Shown here: positions 1-7,427 of the stretch, one piece after another | How the letters are laid out: each line of letters starts with the position of its first letter | Position numbering within the stretch: position 1 is the first letter of the stretch | Assembly: GCA_003988855.1 (NCBI GenBank) | Contig: QYAI01000290.1 | Location: 1 to 10,959 of the forward strand | DNA length: 10,959 bases | Direction: 5' to 3' | Origin: Arachnopeziza araneosa | Lineage: Eukaryota; Ascomycota; Leotiomycetes; Helotiales; Arachnopezizaceae | Made by a program: the position numbers and the translations under genes | Notes under the pieces: model-generated | Seen by the model: only the letters and a program-made list of their open reading frames with translations | What the model was told of the DNA's origin: nothing | Database searches by the model: none

Positions 1-95
1 TATCCGCTGGTCGTTCTCTAATGCAGTAAACACAATGATTCCCGTCTCTCTATCCGCTGGTCGTTCTCTAATGCAGTAAACACAATGATTCCCGT
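1..95. repeat. 50-bp direct tandem duplication
   Basis: The 45 bases at 1-45 recur exactly at 51-95, separated by CTCTC, giving a repeat period of 50 bp. The first copy starts at the window edge, so the array may continue to the left. The identity is complete over 45 bases, which points to a recent duplication or a homogenised minisatellite. I see no coding function in the unit. Confidence 0.95.
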
Positions 96-144
96 GCTCC
101 AGCCCTTATTGTGCTCCAACCCTTACCGTGCTCCAAACCCAGCC
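94..144. repeat. 17-bp tandem repeat, three copies
   Basis: Three degenerate copies of a 17-bp unit starting GTGCTCCA lie head to tail at 94-110, 111-127 and 128-144. The first two differ at only a few positions and the third diverges in its second half. The array directly follows the 50-bp duplication, so the two repeats form one small minisatellite cluster. Confidence 0.85.
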
Positions 145-394
145 CGTCCATCCATCAACGCTGCATTAGCACCAACCCAGACCCTCGGAGTCCTGCCCGT
201 CCCCCTCGAAGGATGCCTGCCCACCCTCGGCGAACCCGTCCCAGGGGGGAACCACGGCCCCGATCCGTCCTAGCGCGCACTCGGTCACGCACGCTGCATG
301 CGCCACGGAAGGGGGGGGGGCCGCGCTAGAAGGGTTCTGGAAGCCAGGCGCTGCGACGGGTGGAGTGACGGGAAAGTGGGCTGACGGCGGGGTG

Positions 395-421
395 GCGGAT
401 TGCGCGGATTGCGCTGATTGC
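395..421. repeat. 9-bp tandem repeat, three copies
   Basis: GCGGATTGC at 395-403 and 404-412 is followed by the one-mismatch copy GCTGATTGC at 413-421. This is a short in-phase tandem array inside the G-rich half of the left region. Confidence 0.85.
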
Positions 422-536
422 TAGCGCTGGGCGGATTGGTTCAGAGGGCGGCGGATGGGTGGTGGATGCGGAATGTGCTGTTGCTTGTGGAATGTGGGTG
501 CCTGGAGAAGGGCCGATTCCTTGCTGATACGGCGGT

Positions 537-602
537 GGGTTGGGGGCGGCGGATTCGGATTTGGATGGGGGTGGAATTGGATGGGATGGGGGTGGAGGTG
601 GG
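537..602 (+). other. Possible G-quadruplex-forming tract
   Basis: Plus-strand G runs of three or more occur at 537-539, 542-546, 567-571, 583-585, 588-592 and 600-602. The last four are separated by gaps of 11, 2 and 7 bases, which could support a quadruplex with one long loop. This is a sequence-pattern call only; folding is inferred. Confidence 0.4.
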
Positions 603-659
603 AAATGGTGCGCTGGACATCAGATGGTTCAGTAGCTGGCTGCGTGGCTAGATACGGTA

Positions 660-680
660 CAGCAGCAGCAGCAGCAGCAG
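660..680. repeat. (CAG)7 microsatellite
   Basis: Seven perfect CAG triplets lie at 660-680, at the right end of the GC-rich region. No supported reading frame runs through them, so I treat this as a simple sequence repeat rather than a polyglutamine or polyserine codon tract. Confidence 0.95.
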
Positions 681-1006
681 TGTACGAGTCGTGTATTCTC
701 AGGTTGGCGCACCGCGGCGCTTAGATAAGGCCGATGCTGCATCTTGTGGAGGCGGGGCGTTTCTTGGGCGTTTTCATGTCGGTCATGGATGGGGTTATCG
801 TTAGATGCTGTGATCTTAGAGATGTTTGGTTTTGGAGTGGTGTTCCTGGTCTGCTTCTATGATGGTTGGATTGTGATGGTTGGTGTGATCTTGTAAATAG
901 ATGCTTTGACTTCAAATAGACACGTACGATCTATGCTAAGTAGAGATATCTATATCTGGGGTATCATAACTCGTAGTTCTGCTTCAATGAGGGTTGTCTT
1001 ATTTAG

Positions 1007-1075
1007 CTAAGTGGCTCGCCCTTTTCGGACTCGTTTCTTGTTTCCCTTCACATCCCCACGTCTCCTCTTTCTTTT
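1007..1075 (-). other. Basic nuclear-localisation-like tail of the NLR remnant
   Basis: The last 22 codons of the C-terminal open frame contain KRKRRR, then GDVKGN, then KKRVRKGR, immediately after an acidic stretch (DESEWSDEESVD). The spacing resembles a bipartite nuclear localisation signal. It would be used only if this frame is translated, for which there is no evidence. Confidence 0.45.
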
Positions 1076-2376
1076 ATTGGCGTCGACACTCTCTTCATCA
1101 GACCATTCAGATTCATCTTTGATTTCCTTTACTGTTCCCTTGCCCTTAGCTCGAAGTTGAAGTCTCGCCCGAAGCTCTTGGAGCAGGGGCGTAGTCTCCA
1201 GTGGAAATGCAGGTGACATAATATTTTCTACAATGTCGATTGCGGTGCGTGGATACCCATAAACAATTACAATAGCCTCTGGATCTGCGTTGGATAGAAT
1301 CAACAGATGCATGATTTCAGCATATCGACGTTTCACAGTATTAAGTTCATCGACGGAGTCTACGGAAGGAGAGTAGTCTTCCTGTTGAATGATTTTGGCT
1401 TGGTCAGTGAGTAAGCTCTCCCAAGGACGTAACGAGCCGTTATTTGCATTGGGGTCGGCGCCGAAATCAAGCAAAAGCCGAACCATTTCCACGGTAGGAA
1501 GTGGCAAGGCTCTAGACGCTCCAGACCCATTACCTTGCACCATGTACTGAAGCAGAGAAGTAGCCACTAGCTGGGATTGTAACTTCTCTTGACGAGTAAT
1601 CACCTCACACACATAGCCTTTCAGGTCGTATAGCATCGCCAATTCCAAGAAGCTGGGAGTGCTATCAAATCTAGGCATCGACTTATAGATTGCGGGATTT
1701 GAAAGGATGCGGATGTTGCTCCAGCTTAAATTCAATAGGTTTTTCAGCTGATCCAGAAATACCATCCGGATTTCATAACTCCGGGTATGAGACTCGGCAT
1801 GATGAGCGTAGATCCAGAAATTCTTAAAACTTTCCGATGCGCTTCAATAACACCTTCATACCGGTGGGTATTCAAGCTTTTGATAATGCTCTCTTGTAAT
1901 GAAGCTCGTAACCGTTGTTCTGATACGTCTGACACGTCTAACATCTCGATACCGACCGTGATCTGGTTATCTAATGATGAAAAGCCATTACGCTCACATA
2001 GTCTATCTAGAATGGCGTCCCGAGTGTCTTGGCGACCGCTTCCATTCCCGTGGTCTGTACGGCTAAGAAGCTGCGCAATTGCGGTTGTGATGGCTCCAAT
2101 GCTAGAACGTAGTCCTTGTAATGACTTTGTGTCCGTCGTGGAACCGAATTCGAGCAAGTAATTAAGGATTTGTTGCGTTTGATGATCGAGGCTGTCAAAA
2201 CGCGCGGAGTTTCGCAGGGACTCTTCATCTAAACTTGCTCTGTCCTGGTTAGTCGACGCTGCTCTTCTAGTACGACAATAGATTATCGCTAACCTGAGGG
2301 AGAAAAGTACATGCGATTCCAAAGTCTCTTTTAAGCTAGAGAGTCGCTTCACTAGGCTGGCCACCTCGCTTCTATT

Positions 2377-2379
2377 CTA
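2377..2379 (-). other. In-frame TAG inside the NLR-like gene
   Basis: This TAG follows codon 127 (AVKSL) and is followed in the same frame by NRSEVASLVKRL and 198 further codons. No GT-AG intron is needed to keep the frame, because the sequences on both sides are already in phase. A TGG-to-TAG change would be CpA-to-TpA on the template strand. Confidence 0.85.
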
Positions 2380-3108
2380 TAAGCTCTTGACTGCATGCTG
2401 GAGACTTTTACATTTCCGAAATTTACTGTCGGGCTTCTGTTGGTCTAGTCGTAGACTGTTTAATCGTCCGATAAGCTCTTCGGCGACCTTCACAGCCTCA
2501 TCAAAAATGTTTCGGAAACTTGCAGCCTCGTCCTGATTTTCCTGATTGGGAATTTGCTCTCTGTCACAGGGCGAAAATGAATCTCTTAGCTTTCTGATCA
2601 GAGCGGTCAGATCCGTCGTAACCAACTCGATCTCTTCATGCACCGCCAAAGACCCTGTTGAGGACCTGTACAGCTCTCCTGCTTTGGAGAACAGTTTCAT
2701 TCCAAAATCAACAAATTGAATGACATTTCCCGTCAGTGAAAGCGCGGTTAAAGGATCCATGATGATCTGTAAAAAGAAGATGAATGTAGATGGAAGAGCA
2801 TTTGAATAATATTTTAAGTTGGGTATGCGCTAGTAAGGCTGAGCTGTATTGCATCAGAAAGCCATGCTGTCTGCCTTGTTCGCTTTGCTACAGGAAGCTC
2901 TTCCGATTGGTGGCGCGAGTAAAGCACCAGCTCCCAATCATGTGACCAAAGATTTGACCTTTGATTGATATGCAACAGATTTGCAAGATGTTGATTTCAC
3001 ACAACTCTAATCTCATTATGCCATAGGATAAATGAAAATACCGTAGAGCTTAGGATGATCCTATATAATAGTCGCGTGTTTGATCAAACTGAGAAGCCAA
3101 AAAGCCCT

Positions 3109-3143
3109 AGAAGAAGAGGAAGAAGGATAGAAGGAAGGAAAAG
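3109..3143 (+). repeat. Purine-rich tract flanked by 10-bp direct repeats
   Basis: The plus strand is all purine except one T (3128) over 35 bases. AAGCCAAAAA occurs on both sides, at 3094-3103 and 3141-3150. On the minus strand this is a CT-rich tract about 350 bp upstream of the broken gene's ATG, and CT tracts are common in fungal promoters. Its role here is unknown. Confidence 0.6.
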
Positions 3144-3184
3144 CCAAAAAATTAGAGCTTCAATACTACAATCTTGCTTAGAAT

Positions 3185-3374
3185 AAGAACTTTCTTCAGT
3201 ATAATGCTCCTAAAAGTGAATGCTTCTGGTTGAGTTCTTGGATTCGGCTGGTTTGCTCGCTGTTTACGCAGTTTTAAGAAACCAGCCAGGGTCGGTACCC
3301 TGCTCACCTCAACGAGTACTTCACGTCTTGTTAACTAGGTGCAAACTTATTACATCCACACCACTAGTGTAATA
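3185..3374. repeat. Cluster of four inverted repeats
   Basis: Perfect inverted arms are 3185-3191 with 3233-3239 (7 bp), 3246-3254 with 3279-3287 (9 bp, GGCTGGTTT/AAACCAGCC), 3287-3292 with 3297-3302 (6 bp around the tetraloop CGGT), and 3348-3354 with 3368-3374 (7 bp). The middle two abut. Together they could fold as a chain of hairpins. I do not recognise a tRNA, snoRNA or other named RNA, and no open frame covers the stretch. Confidence 0.6.
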
Positions 3375-3574
3375 TAGTAAGATTCCATAACAGAGTTTGT
3401 CTCCTCGGACCTTAGGATAAGTTTCTGACATAAACTCATCAGAGCTATCTCCTTCGAGCTCTGAAAGTAGCAAAATAAAACATTTTTACAGGGGTTTACA
3501 ACCAAATCCACCGGATTGAGAGTTTGGTAGCAGTTGTCGATAGAGTCTCTTTTGTGGAGCTCTGTTGATAATCT

Positions 3575-3617
3575 TGAAGCTTATCGAAAAGCTTCACGTG
3601 TGATATCTGGAATATCA
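3575..3617. repeat. Two adjacent small hairpins
   Basis: TGAAGCTT (3575-3582) pairs with AAGCTTCA (3589-3596) across a 6-base loop. Just after it, TGATAT (3601-3606) pairs with ATATCA (3612-3617) across 5 bases. A CACGTG hexamer (3595-3600) bridges the two. The function is unknown. Confidence 0.6.
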
Positions 3618-4741
3618 GCATGATATATTTAGAATTTTGGTTCCTTGCCCAACCCCTGCATCAGAGGATTTAAAGCCCTGGCCCAAACCAACACTCAAGC
3701 TATTCAACACGAAAAGGGAAATTACCATCTCGATGCCCTCCACACATAAGCGAAGACGCAAACGACTTACGCCGCACAGGGATACGTATCTTCGCATACG
3801 AGCTCAATCTCTCTACCACCTGAAACAGTTCAAAATGTACGAGATGGGGAGGAGCCATTTCCTAATTTCCACACCTTGCAAACAGTGGACCCTGGATTTC
3901 CAGACCCAACTCGGAAGCTGGGGCGGTGGAAAGGTAGATAGGAGCGCATCTAGGAGCTTGGTTCGTGTAAAAAATTTCTAGCATGCACGAGCCTTCAATC
4001 TCGGGTGTAGGAAATGCGATTTGGATAGTGGTGGCCAAACAAGGCCGAAGGAAAGCGACCATGCTGGCCGGTGCCTCGGTTGCTTTCTTTTTCGAAGAAG
4101 ATTGAAAATGTGGCTTGCAGAAACAGATTGGCGAGGTGGGTCTAGATCTTTGAGCGGTTGGTGTAACGTCAAGTCATATTGCTACTTAGTTTGGTCTGGT
4201 GAAATAATTTTATACTGTGCTTATTTATGAAATGAAATGAAGATGCATCGAAGTGGAGCTATCCCTCACAGTACAAATCCAGCATTATCCCTGCATTATT
4301 TGACATCTGCTAGGAAGAAGCCCTAGAGATCTCTTCTTTACTCCTTCAGCCTTAATTTATGGTTTCTCTACATTATTAGTTACAAGCTCTTTGGGAGACG
4401 AGTAGAAAGTCAGAGACTTAATTTAGATCCTGTAGTTTACTTCTTTGATTTAACTAATTCTTAATGGCTGGTTCAGCCTAACTCTCTCACTTCATCCCGT
4501 AATTCTGACAATTTAAGTCCCCTACAAATATTCTACTATGCAAGGTGATTGTGAATGTAATCAGTAGATTAAATCTAGGTACTTAAGCGATACAAGATCT
4601 TGAAAATTATTGACAACTATAATCCGGATGAAGACCTGCGGATCAAATGAGTAGTGCTGTTGTCGCTGTGATTCTCGATCAGGCTAAGTATAATTTTTAA
4701 TATTTTTGATATCAAAACATTCTCTAGATAGTACCTAATTA

Positions 4742-6085
4742 TCATCTGCCTTTTGTTTCACAGATCGTGATAAAGGGACTCATTACGCCACCTAAAAAGT
4801 ACCTCCCAGTCTCTGCGTCATGTACAGCAATTGTACTTCCGGGTAACACAGTCCCATTATCCTCCATCACCGTCTCAACCGAATACCCCTTACTATCTCT
4901 CTGTAGATGTCCCGCTATTCCTTCTTCATTTTTGTTTTGCAATTTTCTGTTGATCTTGAGGACTGTGCTAGGAGGATTCACGTCGTGTGGTTGTTTGGAG
5001 CTCTGTAACCACTTTAAAACGGCCGGAAAAGCAGCAGCGAAAATGTCCCCATCTTGATCCACGGATAGATTATCAATTGGGTAGGGAACTTCAATTTTAT
5101 GGAAAGGTTCGAGAACATGATCTTCCGTCACAGTGAAGACGTCTATGGTGAGACCCAGAGTGTTGGGAACGTAGATTAGACCATCCCGACCTCGAGCGAG
5201 CCCATTTGGGCCAGAGAATTTGGAGTAACCAATGTTGCATTCAATGGGTGAACAGTACACTACATTGCCGCCGCCGAAGAAAGCTTTCAGAGGGCGACGC
5301 TGAGGTCATTAGTGAGATGTGTTCCTGCATGAAAGGGAGACTCACAAGACCTGTCTTCCAGTCTCCATTATCATTTGAGATGACGAAAGAATCGGCCGCA
5401 ACCCACTGGATGCGGTTTGGGGTCGCGATAAGAGGATCAGCAAAAGTCTTGACATGACGCATTTTGTCACTTCCAGCTACGGTTATGAACTTCTCGACCG
5501 TTGAATTCGCCCCCACTTTGAATGCATCTAGCAGATCACCAGTCTCATTGATGGGGGGACGATGGTTGATCAGGAGGATGTGTAGATTGTTCGAGCTGAG
5601 GTCAACTTTGATATCCATGCCATGAAGATTGAAAGTCCCGTCCCCATTGATACCGGAGAAGTCCTCAGCAGAAATCCACTTCAGCCTTGAGGCAATACTT
5701 CCTGATCCCCGTGTATCTAGGACAACGAGATGATCACTTGCCCCTCGTGCTGAAGCATTGAGAAAGTCAACCCTTCACCACGTCAGTTCCTCGATTTTCA
5801 AAACGTTGAAGTGACATACGCTGGAAGCCATTGCGTTCGGCTGTTTGTGTCTGAACATGCCATGTATAAATACCCCGTCAACTCATAGAACCACATGTCC
5901 TCACATGCCTCCAAGCCAGGTTCAATCACCTTTTCGCATTGAATGTGAGGAAAATCTGTAATCGACTTGATATCACGTCCGATACCAACGATCCCGAAGA
6001 CGAGCTGCTTGAAAATCAATTGATATAAAACGCCTGCAACCACCACGCTGACAATTGCGAACTTGGATAGCAGGTTCACCATCAT
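4742..6085 (-). CDS. Paraoxonase/arylesterase-like six-bladed beta-propeller protein, 3 exons, 416 aa
   Basis: Spliced model: exon 1 at 6085-5820, exon 2 at 5772-5346, exon 3 at 5299-4742. It totals 1251 nt ending in TGA and gives 416 residues, normal for this family. Residues about 9-35 are a hydrophobic N-terminal anchor or uncleaved signal, so the protein probably enters the secretory pathway. Counterparts of mammalian paraoxonase calcium ligands are visible: E62/D63 (CED), N222/D223 (SNDNGD), N263 (GPNGLARG) and D307/N308 (IDNLSVD). H139 (NLHG) and H159 (INHR) match the catalytic His pair, and C50 and C411 match the disulphide joining the propeller ends. The family hydrolyses lactones, aryl esters and some organophosphates; the substrate here is unknown. 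Exon junctions restore family-like motifs (WLPAVDFLNAS and KTGLRRPLKAFFGGGN). A second ATG at codon 2 could also be the start. There is no obvious TATA box; an inverted CCAAT lies at 6216-6220. Confidence 0.92.
5300..5345 (-). other. Intron 2 of the paraoxonase-like gene
   Basis: This 46-nt intron has donor GTGAGT, branch-like CTAATGAC and acceptor CTCAG. It lies between codons (phase 0) and joins KTGL to RRPLKAFFGGG, which is the expected family sequence. Confidence 0.88.
5773..5819 (-). other. Intron 1 of the paraoxonase-like gene
   Basis: This 47-nt intron has donor GTATGT, branch-like CTGAC and acceptor GAAG. It splits an Ala codon (GC|G). A nearer CAG at the end of CAATGCTTCAG would put a stop in frame, so the upstream acceptor is preferred. 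Confidence 0.85.
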
Positions 6086-6688
6086 AGAGTCCTGTGAGTG
6101 GAAACAAATGTTCTTGGAAATTATGTTGAGCAGACGTAATGCTTCCGAACAGAAGTGAGGGGCAGCACTTAGACTGCAACCCGCTTTTCAGCCACATGGA
6201 TTAGCCTCGGCTCAGCCAATGCAGTTGTGAAAGCAATTATCAGTGGACCAAATATTGTAAAAATAAATCGATAAAAATTCTAACATTTGATACCTATCGA
6301 GAAGGAATTTGAGTTAAAATAGTAGACATGGTATGTTTTGAACCAATTGTAGATATCTCACGTAACAAGACTTATCAGATCCTAATGCTATATGTTTGAC
6401 ACTTGTTATGCTTAACATAAAATTTGAGAGAAAATTAGCAGTGAACCAAAATACGTAGGTTCATACTGAGAAAGGATGCGCTACACGTTGAACAAATCTC
6501 CTGGGAGCGGTTTGCTCAGATCACTGCACTTTGACAGTAATGCATACTTGAAATTTAATAACTGGCTTTTATTTGGAAAAGGAAACTTCTTGTCTACCCT
6601 CTCCCATTTCTCGTCGTCTCCACGTGATCAATTAACTCAAACCAACAACAAGAGATGAGATTCCAACAGCAACAAAGGTGCTCAGAGA
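6086..6688. other. Intergenic spacer between the paraoxonase-like and secreted-protein genes
   Basis: This is the AT-rich upstream region of the paraoxonase-like gene and the 3' flank of the secreted-protein gene. It holds an inverted CCAAT at 6216-6220 and a CACGTG at 6621-6626. A 60-codon ATG frame on the plus strand (6476-6658) has no recognisable feature and I do not call it. Confidence 0.6.
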
Positions 6689-7240
6689 TCAAATACAGAT
6701 ATTGGCGCCAGCGGTACATTTGCCCATGATATATCTCCCGTTACCAGTATTCGAATACAGAGCCCAACTGGCTTCGTACGGCTTGCAAATAGCATCCATA
6801 AGTCCCATTCCAGTGCTGATAACCCCGGCATCGAGCTGATAACACTCATTGGGGGCATCATCACAAAAGTACACCAGCGCAGAGTTTGTTGTCCAGCCAG
6901 TCCATGTATTATAATTGGGATCAGAACAATACTTTGAGCCGCTCTGGTACTCTTTTTGGAGTTGAGAATTACTATTGTCGACATCAGGTGCGGTCAGGTA
7001 GTATCCCCAACAATCTCCCGTTTCACTTGCTCGTTCTTCAAAAGCACGAGGAGGGCTGAAGTCAAGGTGTTCAACGATTGGTGGGATGGAGGGGTCGCTA
7101 AGACATGTTGTGATAGTGGTCCCATTGGCAAGTTGATAGCCTGTCCATTTTCCGTCTGCGAGGCCCTTGGGTACGACGATGCCTGATACGAGGCTGGCAG
7201 CCAAGATGACGGTGACTTGAGTGGTAGTTTGGAAATGCAT
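6689..7240 (-). CDS. Small secreted eight-cysteine protein, 183 aa
   Basis: An intronless frame begins at an ATG in a strong context (GCCGCCATG). Residues 1-20 (MHFQTTTQVTVILAASLVSG) form a signal peptide: a short polar start, a hydrophobic core and small residues before a likely cleavage site near residue 20. The mature part has eight cysteines at 46, 77, 105, 126, 133, 152, 175 and 182, an even number consistent with four disulphides, and one N-glycosylation sequon (N39-G-T). There are no membrane segments after the signal. Motifs include GDCWGYYL, ALVYFCDD, MDAICKPY and a terminal GKCTAGANIC. The last recalls unnamed secreted proteins of plant- and insect-associated ascomycetes, but that is an impression and I cannot assign a family. 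The function is unknown; candidates include an effector-like or cell-surface protein. A TATA box lies 181 bp upstream. Confidence 0.85.
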   Translation of the reverse strand: MHFQTTTQVTVILAASLVSGIVVPKGLADGKWTGYQLANGTTITTCLSDPSIPPIVEHLDFSPPRAFEERASETGDCWGYYLTAPDVDNSNSQLQKEYQSGSKYCSDPNYNTWTGWTTNSALVYFCDDAPNECYQLDAGVISTGMGLMDAICKPYEASWALYSNTGNGRYIMGKCTAGANICI

Positions 7241-7420
7241 GGCGGCTTAGAAAGTGTAGATGAGAGAAAGTTGATGAACCTGTTTGTTTGGAAAATTAAT
7301 AAAATGACAAAAAGTTGGACTTATCAACGTACAGAGTCAATTTTCAACCGAAGTTTGAATAGAGAGATGGTTCGTGTGGTTTGATCTTTCACTTGGGTAT
7401 CATGTGAGGGGGAGTGCCAG

Positions 7421-7427
7421 TTTTATA
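7421..7427 (-). promoter_or_regulatory. TATA box of the secreted-protein gene
   Basis: TATAAAA on the minus strand lies 181 bp upstream of the ATG. The leader between them includes a possible 53-nt intron (7280-7332, donor GTACGT, acceptor AACAG), which would shorten the mature 5' UTR. Confidence 0.6.

Larger units (their letters stand above)
1..720. other. GC-rich low-complexity region with no convincing gene
   Basis: This stretch is visibly richer in G+C than the rest of the window and changes strand bias near 300: C-rich on the plus strand before it, G-rich after it. Besides the listed repeats it has a G10 run at 311-320. Short open frames exist on the plus strand (85-273, 418-651, 455-724), but their translations are low-complexity (Pro/Arg- or Gly/Trp-rich), several lack an ATG start, and none resembles a known domain. 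I call no gene here. It could be a promoter or UTR of a gene outside the window, or a repeat-rich spacer. Confidence 0.6.
1007..2760 (-). pseudogene. Broken fungal STAND/NLR-type gene (N-terminal domain plus C-terminal ankyrin-like remnant)
   Basis: The gene reads from an ATG at 2758-2760. The first 127 codons (start MDPLTALSLTGNVIQFVDFG) resemble the domain that precedes NACHT NTPases in many Pezizomycotina STAND proteins. A TAG at 2377-2379 interrupts the frame, which then stays open for 210 more codons to a TGA at 1744-1746. The TAG falls where I expect the Trp of a KSLW-type motif. The second stretch carries an EAHRK motif and ends GWYFWIS, matching the residues just before the P-loop (GKxGSGKS) in this family, but no P-loop follows. 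From about 1765 another frame continues to 1007 with an SFLELAMLYDLKGYV segment and two ankyrin-like helices (LLLDFGADPNA, LLILSNADPEA). Simplest reading: a nonsense mutation plus an internal deletion that removed NACHT. Intact relatives are usually far longer. Such proteins act in non-self recognition or heterokaryon incompatibility. Family assignment is from memory of motifs. Confidence 0.75.
2761..4741. other. Gene-free interval between the NLR remnant and the paraoxonase-like gene
   Basis: No frame on either strand gives a recognisable protein. The plus-strand frame at 3637-3981 starts at TTG and looks like chance, as do frames at 3615-3797, 3862-4062, 3978-4172 and 4021-4230. Visible structure: a CCAAT on each strand at about 2907-2940, TATATAATA near 3062, a 12-bp palindrome (GTTTGATCAAAC, 3078-3089), a purine tract (3109-3143), inverted repeats at 3185-3374 and 3575-3617, and a 14-bp AT-rich palindrome at 4704-4717. 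The left part presumably held the promoter of the broken gene; the right part is 3' of the paraoxonase-like gene. Confidence 0.6.

Noticed and set aside
85..329. Pro/Arg-rich plus-strand frames at the left end as a protein gene
   Set aside because: They run through tandem repeats, overlap in two frames, and have no domain or supporting signals.
1744..1765. A short intron joining the two downstream frames of the NLR-like gene
   Set aside because: The only fitting GT...AG pair nearby would give an intron of about 32 nt, too short for this genome's 46-47 nt introns, and it would remove the FWIS motif.
1787..2161. 124-codon plus-strand frame across the NLR remnant
   Set aside because: It is antisense to sequence with clear family-like motifs on the minus strand and shows no domain of its own.
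3637..3981. 114-codon plus-strand frame as a gene
   Set aside because: It starts at TTG; its internal ATG leaves about 82 codons with no recognisable feature, and the opposite strand is equally open.
5105..5112. tRNA B-box-like GGTTCGAG
   Set aside because: It lies inside the paraoxonase-like coding exon and has no cloverleaf arms around it.
6476..6658. 60-codon ATG frame in the 6086-6688 spacer
   Set aside because: There is no domain, signal peptide or promoter motif, and the length is within chance expectation.
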